From Telmatospirillum siberiense (GTDB lineage Bacteria > Pseudomonadota > Alphaproteobacteria > Rhodospirillales > Magnetospirillaceae), in assembly GCF_002845745.1 (NCBI RefSeq), contig NZ_PIUM01000005.1:62001-126000 (forward strand): a stretch of DNA of 64,000 bases, in the 5' to 3' direction. A model generated the notes under the pieces. It was given only the letters and a program-made list of their open reading frames with translations. It did not search any database and was not told the DNA's origin. The stretch's first letter is position 1, and every line of letters starts with the position of its first letter. Both the position numbers and the translations under genes were made by a program. Below are positions 27,143 to 35,828 of the stretch, piece by piece.

Positions 27143-28207
27143 TTGGAGATCGGGCCCGCGTACAGCGAGGACGGGTTGGAAGACAGGCTGGATCTGATCG
27201 AAGACACCGATATGGACTCGATGTTCATATTGCCGCTGTCTATTTTGCCGATAGAGACAAAAAGCATTCGAACGGCAAAATTGATCAAAAACTCTCAACT
27301 AAAAAGTAGTGTTGAGATATTTCACGACGATCAAACCGGATCTGGTCAGGTTGATGTCGAATCCCTTCCGGCGATTTGCGGATGGCCGCCGGGGGAGTTG
27401 CATAAGGATCTCGTCATTATCCGGCAACTTGCCCTGTTGCCCAGTTACGATGTCTATTCTCTGCGTATTTCGTTGCGGCAGCTTCACATCGCGGTAAATG
27501 ATCACGCCAGCCTGCGTCTCAGCCCGGAAAAATCCGAGGAGCTGTCGGAATATATGATCTTGTTCACGCGGCCTCTTACCCAGATCATTTATGGAGAGGA
27601 GGGGGGCGACGTCAAAACCTATGACGACCTGATCCGGATGTTCAGGGATCCCGACGTGGCCAAGGCGCGGGAACGCCTCATCAATATGGCCAAGACGCTG
27701 TCCATCGATGTCATGGATGTTCCGATATTTCTGGAAAATTATGGCGACACCTTCATGGCGCTTTCCTATTTCCGCTATTGCCTGGAGCGGCTTGAGCCCT
27801 ATTTCTCCGCCTGCCTCGAATCCCTGGGGCCGATCCGGCGACATTTCCAGTTGAGGCAAAACGGCAATTTGATGAAGACCTGCGATCTCATCGAGGAGGT
27901 CATCAACGCGGTCACGGCGAAGATCACCGGAACGCTGGAGTCTTTTGAGAAACGGACTCACCAGATGTGGAGCAATATCAATCAGGAAGAGTTCCGCGCG
28001 GTCAAAGCCATGGTGGAGCGTCATCACGTCACCATCGGCGCGGCTCTTTGCGGCCTGACCGTCAAGATGAACGCCTTCGCCCACGCTTTCCCCCATTCGG
28101 GGGCGGGAGGTCCGATCAAGCGGGCCGATTTCATGATGTCCGACATGATTCAGGGGATCGAAATCATCCGTGATGCCGAGAAGCACTACGCAAACGACGG
28201 GGGGTGA
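27143..28207 (+). CDS. Conserved-looking protein of unknown function
   Basis: 354 residues if the TTG at 27143 is the start; ATGs at 27212 and 27221 are alternatives (the first few residues are acidic, SEDGLEDRLDLIEDTDMDSM). No signal peptide or membrane helix. The body is helical and charged: WPPGELHKDLVIIRQLALLP, YFRYCLERLEPYFSACLES and MWSNINQEEFRAVKAMVERH. A late segment reads HHVTIGAALCGLTVKMNAFA. I do not recognise the family. Codon use is ordinary for the genome, so it is a genuine gene. Its stop is followed after 9 bp by the left end of a MITE-like element. Confidence 0.75.
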   Translation: MEIGPAYSEDGLEDRLDLIEDTDMDSMFILPLSILPIETKSIRTAKLIKNSQLKSSVEIFHDDQTGSGQVDVESLPAICGWPPGELHKDLVIIRQLALLPSYDVYSLRISLRQLHIAVNDHASLRLSPEKSEELSEYMILFTRPLTQIIYGEEGGDVKTYDDLIRMFRDPDVAKARERLINMAKTLSIDVMDVPIFLENYGDTFMALSYFRYCLERLEPYFSACLESLGPIRRHFQLRQNGNLMKTCDLIEEVINAVTAKITGTLESFEKRTHQMWSNINQEEFRAVKAMVERHHVTIGAALCGLTVKMNAFAHAFPHSGAGGPIKRADFMMSDMIQGIEIIRDAEKHYANDGG

Positions 28208-28216
28208 GAAGCCGGA

Positions 28217-28550
28217 CTAGGGGCGCGTGGACATTCATGACGGCCATGCCCTCTTGATGGGAGCGCTTTAACGTTGCCTCTGGTCCCCCGATGGCATGAA
28301 AGGAAACCCCGGATATTTTGAACCACCAAGGCACCAAGACACCAAGGCGTCTTTCGGATCAGTCGGCGGCGGCCAATCTGCGCCGCAGGCATACGGCCGA
28401 CAGCCGATGACGGGACGGGAAAATGCCTGTGGCACGCTCCGCCACCTTGGTGTCTTGGTGCCTTGGTGGTTAATCAAAAGCTGGAGCGCACCGGAACCAT
28501 CAAGAGGACGAAGAGAATCTGGCCGATTGCCAAATGTCCACAAGCCCTAG
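28217..28550 (-). mobile_element. MITE-like element with CTAG ends, complete copy
   Basis: 334 bp bounded by CTAG on both sides. The ends are CTAGG-N4-CGTGGACATTCATG on the left and its approximate inverse, ATGTCCACAAGCCCTAG, on the right. A nested inverted repeat (ACCACCAAGGCACCAAG / CTTGGTGCCTTGGTGGT) lies inside. No coding capacity. The copy at 43063-43389 is in the opposite orientation, and a truncated one is at 6340-6615. The right-hand CTAG supplies the TAG stop codon of the hemerythrin gene. CTAG duplications are typical of some IS5-group elements, but no transposase of that kind is in the window. Confidence 0.8.
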
Positions 28551-29014
28551 ATCCCGGATTCCTCCAGGCTGTTTTGCTGCAGGTAAGCCGCATATTCCCG
28601 ATCATGCCCCAGAATATGCCGAATCGCCCATTCCCTCAGAAAACCGACGACGTTGGGATCGACACTCATCGGCGCGCCCCCGGTCAGTTGGGCGCCGAAC
28701 GCGACGAGTTGCTTCAGCAGGACCTGGTGTTCCTGCCGATGCGCCTGTAAACGGGGGTAGCCGCTCGCCTGCAGCACGTCTTCCTCGCGATTGAAATGCT
28801 CGCGGGTCAGGGTGATGGCCGCCTCAAGGGTCCGCCCGATGATGGCGCTGTCGGCGCCGGCGGAGCAGACGGCGAGCAGCTCGTTGAAGAGCAGGACGAG
28901 CTTCCGGTGATCGTCATCGATGGCTTTATTGCCGATGAGATGGGCATTCGTCCAGACGATGGGTTCCAAAATTTCGGATATCATGGGCTTCCATCTGCTT
29001 TCATCGTACAGCAT
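28547..29014 (-). CDS. Bacteriohemerythrin
   Basis: Single-domain O2-binding di-iron protein, 155 residues (145 if the ATG at 28984 is used). The iron ligands are visible: His in WTNAHLIGNKAIDDDHRKLV (two His and Asp context), HFNREE, HRQEH, and HILGHDREYA. Such proteins are linked to oxygen storage or sensing in motile microaerophilic alphaproteobacteria. GGGAG lies 11 bases before the ATG at 29014. The TAG stop overlaps the CTAG end of an inserted repeat element, so the original C terminus may have been different or longer. Confidence 0.88.
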   Translation of the reverse strand: MLYDESRWKPMISEILEPIVWTNAHLIGNKAIDDDHRKLVLLFNELLAVCSAGADSAIIGRTLEAAITLTREHFNREEDVLQASGYPRLQAHRQEHQVLLKQLVAFGAQLTGGAPMSVDPNVVGFLREWAIRHILGHDREYAAYLQQNSLEESGI

Positions 29015-29176
29015 TCGCTGTTGTGCTCCCGATGCTCAAAATCGGACCGAGCATCCTAAAAAAATATGGTGCGATGCGTGTAGAATGGAAGAAGCGGAAT
29101 TATGACTTTTTTAAAGTATGGGCGGCTCATTCCGAAAGTGGGGGAGTATGCCATAAGATACTTGCCAATCTTGGCC

Positions 29177-29785
29177 TTAGTTCTTTGGCCAACTATTGAT
29201 CAGGGCCTTTTTCTTGGCCAAGGCCCGTGGATCCGGAGGGGGGAGTGACGATTTTTGAGGAGAATTGAGCTTGCGGGCATTCCCCTTTCCGGTGAACCAC
29301 ACCTCGCAGGTGGCCAGTCCGGTATTGAGGAAATAGTAGGTTTCATCCGCTCGGCTCAGTTTGCGTTTGTCGATAAGCAGGAATCGATGGGTCGGGGGCA
29401 CCACCTGCAACAGGCCGCGTCCCTCCTCGCCATTGAAGCGCACCACCATTCTGTTGAGCGGAAGGCTGCCGAAATCGCGTAACCGGCAGGCGGTGGTCAG
29501 CACGGGATCGGCTTTGCCGACGGTCCAGTAGGGACGATCGCTGATCGCCGTGACCACCCAGGGGGTTTCATCGATGGACGGCAATCTTTGGAACGGCCCC
29601 GGGGCGATCAGACGATTCGGGACGGTGCCCTTCATGTGGTTTTCATCGGGTTGTTCGATTTTACCCGATGACGGCGGATCGGAGGGGGGATCCTGATAGT
29701 CGAGTGGCGGCTTGGCCATGCTCGGACGGGCGAGGCAGAGAATGGCGAGGAAAGCGGCGAGCGCAATCCCGCGAACTCCTACCAC
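29177..29785 (-). CDS. Exported protein of unknown function
   Basis: 202 residues from a GTG at 29785, which gives a clean signal peptide (VVGVRGIALAAFLAILCLAR, cleavage after SMA). The mature part has a Pro-rich start and then a compact domain, WVVTAISDRPYWTVGKADPV, LTTACRLRDFGSLPLNRMVV, THRFLLIDKRKLSRADETYY and CEVWFTGKGNAR, ending in a basic tail. Two Cys could form a disulphide. I do not recognise the family. The GTG overlaps the TAG stop of the upstream gene by 7 bp, so the two are translated together. Confidence 0.68.
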   Translation of the reverse strand: MVGVRGIALAAFLAILCLARPSMAKPPLDYQDPPSDPPSSGKIEQPDENHMKGTVPNRLIAPGPFQRLPSIDETPWVVTAISDRPYWTVGKADPVLTTACRLRDFGSLPLNRMVVRFNGEEGRGLLQVVPPTHRFLLIDKRKLSRADETYYFLNTGLATCEVWFTGKGNARKLNSPQKSSLPPPDPRALAKKKALINSWPKN

Positions 29786-30861
29786 CGCATCACATTCGTG
29801 GGCTTTTTCGGCTTCTTGTCGCCGGAGGCGAGCTGGCTGACGGCGGAACCGCCGTCGGCGCTTTGCAGCTTGCTCATCAAGACCCATTCCTTCACCGCCA
29901 TGAAACGGGGCGCCAGAAATTGATAGGCCCGCCGCAACAGTTCGGGCTTATCCGGAGACATCTTGATTTCAACCTTGTCCCACTCGGCCAAGACGTCATC
30001 CCATGCCATCAGCTTGGCATAGATCTCGTCGCGCTTATCGCGGATGTAGGCGATCTGGCTATCCAGATTGCGCAGGACCGATAGAATTTCACCGGTCTGG
30101 GCATCCACTTCGAGAAAGGCGGAGTTGAAGTCGTCAACCGCCCGTTCACCCAGTCGGGCCACCTGATCGGCGATTTCCAGCACGCTGCGTTCCCGGCCGT
30201 AAAGCCGGCGCAACTCCTGAATCTTCGCTTCCATCCGCACCACATGGCGGAAACGGTCGCGCAGCGCCTCGATATAGGCCAGTTCATGGGCGAGCGTCTC
30301 GACGTGGTTGACCACTTCCTCCTTGTGATCCCGGCCGAGCCCCAGTTTTTCCGCCGCCTCTCCGAAGGCAGTGTTCACCGTTTTCTTGATTTGCGGATCA
30401 TCGGCGAGTTGCAACAATTCTTCGGGGTCGGTGACCACGTCTTGGCCGCCGGTCATCCAGTTGACCAACTGCACGGTGACGCGCTGATAGGCGATCTTGA
30501 CATGGCGCTCCGAAAGCTCCCAGGACGCCTCGCGCGTCAGGATTTCCTTCGGTAGGGGGTCGCCGATTCGCAAGCCCTTGACATATTTCAAGGCTTTGGT
30601 GACTTGCGCCAGCATCTGGGCATCGGGGCCGTCTTCCGCAATTCGGAATTCCCGCAGGATGCCTTTGAAGGGCAGTGAGAAATGATTCTTGGCGAAGCGG
30701 ATGGTCAGGACCGGTTCACCGCTCTGTTCCGCCTTTTGAAAAAAGGCGTCCTCGAGCTTTGCGAAAAAGGCATGCTCAAAGACGACACGAGGTATCGTGT
30801 CGGAATTGCTGTCGCCCGTACCGTTACCGGCGGGGCCTGGGACGGAAGCCTCGTCTGACAT
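29779..30861 (-). CDS. Cytoplasmic coiled-coil protein of unknown function
   Basis: 360 residues, strongly charged and helical, with no signal peptide or membrane segment. The N-terminal half is globular (LTIRFAKNHFSLPFKGILRE; RIGDPLPKEILTREASWELS). The middle and C-terminal halves look coiled-coil (HVVRMEAKIQELRRLYGRER, RNLDSQIAYIRDKRDEIYAK). The last residues are basic (SGDKKPKKPTNVMRW). No recognised domain. Start at the ATG at 30861 in preference to a TTG at 30870. Lies between a metallopeptidase gene upstream and an exported protein overlapping downstream, an apparent three-gene operon. Confidence 0.75.
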   Translation of the reverse strand: MSDEASVPGPAGNGTGDSNSDTIPRVVFEHAFFAKLEDAFFQKAEQSGEPVLTIRFAKNHFSLPFKGILREFRIAEDGPDAQMLAQVTKALKYVKGLRIGDPLPKEILTREASWELSERHVKIAYQRVTVQLVNWMTGGQDVVTDPEELLQLADDPQIKKTVNTAFGEAAEKLGLGRDHKEEVVNHVETLAHELAYIEALRDRFRHVVRMEAKIQELRRLYGRERSVLEIADQVARLGERAVDDFNSAFLEVDAQTGEILSVLRNLDSQIAYIRDKRDEIYAKLMAWDDVLAEWDKVEIKMSPDKPELLRRAYQFLAPRFMAVKEWVLMSKLQSADGGSAVSQLASGDKKPKKPTNVMRW

Positions 30862-30925
30862 GGCGGACAAACATTAACTCAAGTGGCAGGCTTAAGGATA
30901 GTAGCATGCGAAAGCCGTCTCCGCG

Positions 30926-31321
30926 TCACGTTTCCTCGATTCGCTCCATGTCGTCATCGCTGAAACCGAAGTGATGTCCGATTTCATGAATCAGGACATG
31001 GCGGACGACGGCCCGCAGATCCTGGCCGGTTTCACACCAGAAATCGAGTAGCGGCCGGCGATAGAGGAAAATCATGTCGGGTGTGGTCCGCACGTCGAGC
31101 AGCGAGCGGTGAGGCAGGGCGATTCCGCGGTAAAGTCCCAAAAGGTCGAACGGACTTTCGAGGTCCATCTCCTCTTCGGTTTCCTCGTCCGGGAACTCTT
31201 CGATTTTAAGAACCACGCTTCCCAGATGGTCGCGAAGTTCCGGGGGAATGCGGTCCAACTCCGCCGTCGCGATCGCTTCCAGTTCAGTCATATCGGGGGG
31301 CGTCGTATGGCGTACGGTCAT
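30926..31321 (-). CDS. Small metallopeptidase (zincin-like, DUF1025 type)
   Basis: 131 residues of the metallopeptidase family found next to many alphaproteobacterial housekeeping genes. The zinc motif His-Glu-x-x-His is in VLIHEIGHHFGFSDDDMERI. Upstream segments PPELRDHLGSVVLKIEEFPD and LPHRSLLDVRTTPDMIFLYR are family hallmarks. Start at the ATG at 31321 behind AGAGGG; the open frame to 31462 is not family-like. First gene of the leftward group ending at 29177 and divergent from the pterin dehydratase. Confidence 0.87.
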   Translation of the reverse strand: MTVRHTTPPDMTELEAIATAELDRIPPELRDHLGSVVLKIEEFPDEETEEEMDLESPFDLLGLYRGIALPHRSLLDVRTTPDMIFLYRRPLLDFWCETGQDLRAVVRHVLIHEIGHHFGFSDDDMERIEET

Positions 31322-31474
31322 GGCTGGCGCCCTCTTGCGGCCGATCGGGGTGCTTTTGATCCCGGTGAAATTCGAGACCCCTTCGAACTTCGGAAACCAA
31401 ACACTAGCGCGTCTTGATGGCGGGGCCAAGCCACCCCATTGTTGGTGAGGGGCGGCGAACATGAGGTGTGTGCC

Positions 31475-31777
31475 ATGATTGAGCGCCTTTCATCCCGGGA
31501 ACGGGAGTCTCTACCCGAGCTGCTGCCGGACTGGCGGATGGTGCCCGATCGCGACGCCCTTTCCCGATCCTTCTCGTTTGACGATTTTTCCCAGGCCTTC
31601 GGCTTCATGACAAGGGTTGCCCTGCTGGCCGAACGTATGGCGCATCATCCGGAATGGTCCAATGTTTACAACAAGGTGGATGTCATCCTATCGACGCATG
31701 ACTGCGGTGGGGTGTCGCGGAAGGACGTCTCCATGGCCCAGGAGATCGGCGCTCTGTACGGCGATCGCGGGATGTAA
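31475..31777 (+). CDS. phhB: Pterin-4a-carbinolamine dehydratase
   Basis: 100-residue PCD/DCoH family enzyme that dehydrates 4a-hydroxytetrahydropterin during cofactor recycling. The signature is complete: [20 protein letters not shown] followed by [12 protein letters not shown]. Full length for the family. ATG at 31475 with GAGGT eight bases upstream. No phenylalanine hydroxylase is adjacent, so the partner enzyme is elsewhere or the protein has another role. Confidence 0.94.
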   Translation: MIERLSSRERESLPELLPDWRMVPDRDALSRSFSFDDFSQAFGFMTRVALLAERMAHHPEWSNVYNKVDVILSTHDCGGVSRKDVSMAQEIGALYGDRGM

Positions 31778-31868
31778 AGCGGGCTGGCTCATCGCCAGTC
31801 GATTTACATGGGGCCTCGACCGTGGGAATATGCGCGCCGCTCGTTTCGGGTACTTGGCTGAGCTTCTC

Positions 31869-32918
31869 ATGTTTCGTCGCATCATCCTTTTTTCCGCCGC
31901 CATCGTCGTTGGCGTCGGATGTTTCGGTTTTTCCACGCCCGTCCGGGCGGAAACCGCCGGCGCCCAGGCCATGGCGCGCGGTGAATATGCCCGCGCGGTC
32001 AAGGAGCTGCAGGTCGGCGCCAAGGCGGGAAATCGCCAGGCGCAATACGACCTCGGCCTGGCTTATCGTGACGGCAAGGGGATCGGACGCGATCTCAACC
32101 TGGCTTACAAATGGATCCGTCAGGCCGCCGACCAGGATCTCGCCGAGGCCCAGTTCGAGGTCGGGCAGATGAAGGAGGACGGCGAAGGGACGGAAAAGAA
32201 CGTCGCCGAGGCCGCCGATTGGTACCGGAAGGCCGCTTTGCAGGGCAATGTCCCGGGCATGTATGCGTTGGGCGAGCTTTACCGGAACGGTGACGGTGTT
32301 CCCAAGGACGAGGCGCAAGCCGCGCGGTGGTATCGCCCCGCCGCCGACAAGAACGACGTCGACAGCCAATTGGCCTTGGGCAAGCTCTATCAGCAGGGTG
32401 CCGGCGTCCCCAAGAATCTCAATGATGCGGCCGTATGGTTTCGCAAGGCGGCGCAACTGGGCAGCCCGGAGGGGCGCTATCTGCTGGCCCTGCTGCTGAT
32501 GGGTGGCGACCCGGCCCATCAGATCGGACATGGTCCGTCGCGGACGTCCGTCGAGGGTGTCGAATGGCTGCGGGCGGCGGCCGAACAAGGCTTCGCCCCG
32601 GCCGAGTATTACCTAGGCATGGCGCATTTGAACGGCCTGGAGGCTCCTCTCGACGGTCCCGCCGCCGTGCGCTGGCTGCTTCGCGCCGCCGATCAGGGGC
32701 ATCCCGAGGCGCTTTATCAATTAGGCCGCATCTATTTTCTGGGAACAGTCGTCGCGCAGGATTCGCCGCGGGCCTATATGTATTTCGATCTGGCCGTCGA
32801 GATGGGGTCCGAGGAAGCGCGCCCCGAACGTGACGAACTGGGCAAGACGCTGGCGGCGCCGTCGCTTCAGCAGGCGAAGAAGCGCGCCCAGGAGTGGCAA
32901 CAGATCCGCGGGATGTGA
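31869..32918 (+). CDS. Exported Sel1-repeat protein
   Basis: 349 residues. A signal peptide (MFRRIILFSAAIVVGVGCFG..., cleavage after VRA) is followed by about seven Sel1-like repeats of ~36 residues (AQYDLGLAYRDGKGIGRDLN, AQFEVGQMKEDGEGTEKNVA, GMYALGELYRNGDGVPKDEA and others). Sel1 repeats act as protein-interaction scaffolds; in the periplasm they are often linked to envelope or stress functions. The fifth repeat has a longer insert (PAHQIGHGPSRTSVEGVEWL). The gene stands alone 91 bp after phhB, so it may share that transcript. Confidence 0.9.
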   Translation: MFRRIILFSAAIVVGVGCFGFSTPVRAETAGAQAMARGEYARAVKELQVGAKAGNRQAQYDLGLAYRDGKGIGRDLNLAYKWIRQAADQDLAEAQFEVGQMKEDGEGTEKNVAEAADWYRKAALQGNVPGMYALGELYRNGDGVPKDEAQAARWYRPAADKNDVDSQLALGKLYQQGAGVPKNLNDAAVWFRKAAQLGSPEGRYLLALLLMGGDPAHQIGHGPSRTSVEGVEWLRAAAEQGFAPAEYYLGMAHLNGLEAPLDGPAAVRWLLRAADQGHPEALYQLGRIYFLGTVVAQDSPRAYMYFDLAVEMGSEEARPERDELGKTLAAPSLQQAKKRAQEWQQIRGM

Positions 32919-33074
32919 TTATCCCCACCCTTATCGGGGAGGAAACGCTTTTCGCTTCGCTGCCGTTTCGGCGATTTCGTTGCGAAAGCGATTCGATCTG
33001 CGATGATTCCGATTTTTTTCGCAGCGCGAAAAGACTATTATCAGCCTTCGGATTGCTTGGTTAGTGATTGAGTT

Positions 33075-33692
33075 ATGAAGCCGTTTTTCCACCTCTCCCT
33101 GCTGGTCGGCCTCCTGGCCGCAACGGCCGTCTCGGCGGCCGATGGGGGGAGTCTGCCGAAAGTTTCGACCTTGACCCTGGGCGGTGCCGCTTCGTCGAGT
33201 GCCGGGGGCACGCGTCTGGCCGGATGGGGAAACGGAAATCTGGTCGCCGGAGTGGCGCCGCTGACCGGCGGCGCCTTCAACGATATGACCTCCAAAGGAA
33301 TGCAGACCGGGGGATTCCTGGCTTGGCAGGCCGAGGACTATCGGGTGGACGCGTCTTTGACACCGTCTCTCGACGGAAGCATCGTCGCTGGTTTGGGGGC
33401 CGCCGTCGGCGCCAAGCCGGGCCAGCCCGGGACGAGTTATGGCTTGCGTCTCGGCGCGGCTTGGCTGGGTGAGCGTTTCACGGTCAATCCGGCCAGTGGC
33501 CTGGGGTTGTCCGAAGTCGTCGCTCCGACCTCCGACGTCAATCTGACCTTCACGGTCAACCACGCCCTGACGCCTAATTTGAGTGTCATCGGCACAGCCG
33601 CCGCCCGCCGTCCCGTCGGAAACCTTTCCATGGAAGGTGCCACGATGCAGGGGCATTTCCTGGTCGGAGCCGGATTGGGCTATCGCTTCTAA
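33075..33692 (+). CDS. Small predicted outer-membrane beta-barrel protein
   Basis: 205 residues with a signal peptide (MKPFFHLSLLVGLLAATAVS, cleavage after VSA). The mature protein is Gly/Ala-rich with alternating hydrophobic strands (GGFLAWQAEDYRVDASLTPS, AAVGAKPGQPGTSYGLRLGA, NVNLTF-like strands). It ends in an aromatic Phe (LVGAGLGYRF), the usual C-terminal signal of an outer-membrane barrel. I do not recognise the family. An eight-strand barrel would fit the length. Confidence 0.7.
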   Translation: MKPFFHLSLLVGLLAATAVSAADGGSLPKVSTLTLGGAASSSAGGTRLAGWGNGNLVAGVAPLTGGAFNDMTSKGMQTGGFLAWQAEDYRVDASLTPSLDGSIVAGLGAAVGAKPGQPGTSYGLRLGAAWLGERFTVNPASGLGLSEVVAPTSDVNLTFTVNHALTPNLSVIGTAAARRPVGNLSMEGATMQGHFLVGAGLGYRF

Positions 33693-34299
33693 ATCTGAAG
33701 CTTATCCTAAAACAGTAGCACCGGTCCTCCGTGCCCATAAGCGCTCGGATAAGAAAAATCTCCCCTCGCCCCTTGCGGGCTAGCGGATTCACATATCTCA
33801 AATTTCGTAGTTTTATCAGTGCATTGCCAGCCTTGGATAAAACAGTGGCACCGGCCTCCGTGCCGGTGATCCGCCGAAGGCGGAGCCTTTCCGGCTCCCG
33901 CCGGAACACCGGCAGGGACGCCGGTGCCACTGAAGGATTGCTTCGTCTTTGGCTCGCAAACGACAGATTTTTCTCCACCGAAAAAAAGATGTGTGAATGC
34001 CGTAGCCCCTTGCGGGAGAGGGGACGAGCGAAGCGAGTGGGGTGAGGGGACTTACGCGCGGGAGCGCGGAAAAGTGTGCGGAAACAAACAAGTCTTTAAG
34101 TCGCGCCGACGCTAAGCACCCCTCACCCGCTCGCTCACGCTCGCCGCCCTCTCCCGCAAAGCGGGCGAGGACTTATCCAAGCACGGAGCGACTGAGATCG
34201 CCTTGTGGCGGTGATCCTCGAGGCTTCACTTCCGGCTTCTGGCCTACTGCCCGAAGGGATTGCCGGGGCTGGCCCGGCAATCCCCGAAACGGGTTCTCG
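33693..34299. repeat. Repeat-rich gap including GGCACCGG-type repeat copy 2
   Basis: No gene is seen in 607 bp. The segment 33790-34003 is an inverted relative of 23028-23195 (ATCAGTGCATTGCCAGCC, GGATAAAACAGTGGCACCGG, and AAAAAGATGTGTGAATGCCG at its right end). A further partial AACAGTAGCACCGG unit lies at 33710. Between 34000 and 34180 there are CTCACCC/GGGTGAGG-type repeats with arms such as CTTGCGGGAGAGGGGACGAG and its inverse. Confidence 0.8.
34256..34284 (-). terminator. Hairpin after the second porin gene
   Basis: A perfect 12-bp stem GGGATTGCCGGG / CCCGGCAATCCC with a 5-nt loop, 16 bp past the porin stop. It looks like a single palindrome of the dispersed repeat family used as a terminator. 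Confidence 0.65.
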
Positions 34300-35760
34300 T
34301 TAGAAGGTGTATTTCACGCTTCCCTGCACGCGGCTCGCCGAGCCGGAGGTGCCAGTGGTGCTGGTGCTCTGGGCGGTGGTATCGATATGTCCGTAGATGT
34401 ATTCGATACCGACGTCGGTCGCGTCCCACGGGCTCCAGATCAGGTTGGCGTGTATCGAGGAGAGGCTTTTGATCGGCGCGGAAGAGGGGTCGCCGGCCGG
34501 GGTGCCGAAGTGGTCGTAACCGTAGGCGACATTGCTGCGCAGGGTTTCGGTCCAGAAGTGGGTATAGCTGGCCGTGCCGCCCCAGATGTTGATCGGCTTC
34601 AGATATCTCTCGTCGATGATGATGGCGGAGATACCCTCGCCCTGGTTCATGTAGCGGCCGACGCCGTCGCCGCCCACGGTCTGGAAGGCCAGAACATCCT
34701 TGCCGAAGGTCTTGATGCCGAGGCCGGCCATGACGCCGTAGACGAACTTGCTGGCATGCTGCCCGGAAACACCGCTGTCGTTGGACAGATAGCGCCCCAG
34801 GCCGGCAATGGCGAAATGCCCCCATGACGGGTCGACCGTATAGCGGGCGATAACGTCGGGCGCCTTGTCGAGGTGATTATCGACCGTATTTTTTGTATCG
34901 TTCCGGGACAAGTCGCCCTTCGGGCTTTCGACGGCGACATCCAGGCTGCCAGTGGGCAGTGCAGCGGTGTAACGGAGTTGCGGCTGGCGAACGAAGGCGT
35001 AACCCACAGGACCGTTGAAGTCGAGGGTCTCCGGGCCGGCCGTGTCGAGATCCATGAAGGTCGACCAGGTTTGACCTGCGGTGAAGCCGGCGGCGCTCAC
35101 ATAGGCGTGACGGAGGCGAACCACGCTGTTGCTGCCATTGGCGGCGGAACCGGAACTGTAGAAGTCTCCCTCGACCACCGTCTTGATGTCGCCGATGGCG
35201 TTGGACTGGGTCAGGGCGGTGAGGCCCAGGCGGGTTTCCTTGGCCGTGAAATTGAGTTGGCCGTTCCGATGCGATTCCGCTGTTCCGCTGAGCGGGATGG
35301 CGGTGAAGTCGGTGGCGGTATCCTTGCCGATCTTGGAACTGACATCGTCGACCATGTCCAGCTTCACATAGCCGCCGATCTTGATCTGGGTGTTGGTGCC
35401 GGGAACGGCGATGTAGCCCTCCTTGGTTTCCGGCTTCGCTTCGACCGGGGCGGCGGAGGCCTGCTTCTGCTCGATGGCCTGCTGCTGGGCCTCGACCTTC
35501 TGGATGGTGGCGGTCTGGCTTTGCACCTGCGCGCCCTGATCGCTCACCTGTTTCTTCTGATCGCTGACCTGGGCGTTCAGGGAATTGATCTGCGCCTTCA
35601 GGTCGCGGACTTGCGCCTTCTGCTCGTTGACCTGCGCCTTCAGTTCGCCGATCAGGGCTTTCAGATCGCTCATGTCATCGGCATGCGCCGGTATGGCGGC
35701 GACCGAAGTACCGACCCCGATCGCCAGGGCAGACAAAAGTTTGGCTGTGTTGCGTTTCAA
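34300..35760 (-). CDS. DcaP-like outer-membrane porin with long coiled coil
   Basis: 486 residues. A signal peptide ends after AHA (about residue 27). A ~60-residue heptad coiled coil follows (LKALIGELKAQVNEQKAQVR, then DLKAQINSLNAQVSDQKKQV), likely a trimeric periplasmic stalk. The barrel opens with VPGTNTQIKIGGYVKLDMVD and ends in Phe (QGSVKYTF). Same family as the porin at 21259 but with a much longer stalk and no uxaC-type promoter block. It lies 68 bp downstream of a periplasmic binding-protein gene on the same strand, so the pair probably feeds one uptake route. Confidence 0.88.
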   Translation of the reverse strand: MKRNTAKLLSALAIGVGTSVAAIPAHADDMSDLKALIGELKAQVNEQKAQVRDLKAQINSLNAQVSDQKKQVSDQGAQVQSQTATIQKVEAQQQAIEQKQASAAPVEAKPETKEGYIAVPGTNTQIKIGGYVKLDMVDDVSSKIGKDTATDFTAIPLSGTAESHRNGQLNFTAKETRLGLTALTQSNAIGDIKTVVEGDFYSSGSAANGSNSVVRLRHAYVSAAGFTAGQTWSTFMDLDTAGPETLDFNGPVGYAFVRQPQLRYTAALPTGSLDVAVESPKGDLSRNDTKNTVDNHLDKAPDVIARYTVDPSWGHFAIAGLGRYLSNDSGVSGQHASKFVYGVMAGLGIKTFGKDVLAFQTVGGDGVGRYMNQGEGISAIIIDERYLKPINIWGGTASYTHFWTETLRSNVAYGYDHFGTPAGDPSSAPIKSLSSIHANLIWSPWDATDVGIEYIYGHIDTTAQSTSTTGTSGSASRVQGSVKYTF

Positions 35761-35828
35761 TTTACCCTCCGCTTATGACTGTAATTTTAATTGCCGACCA
35801 CCAAGGATCGGCGCCCTGCCGTTACCGG

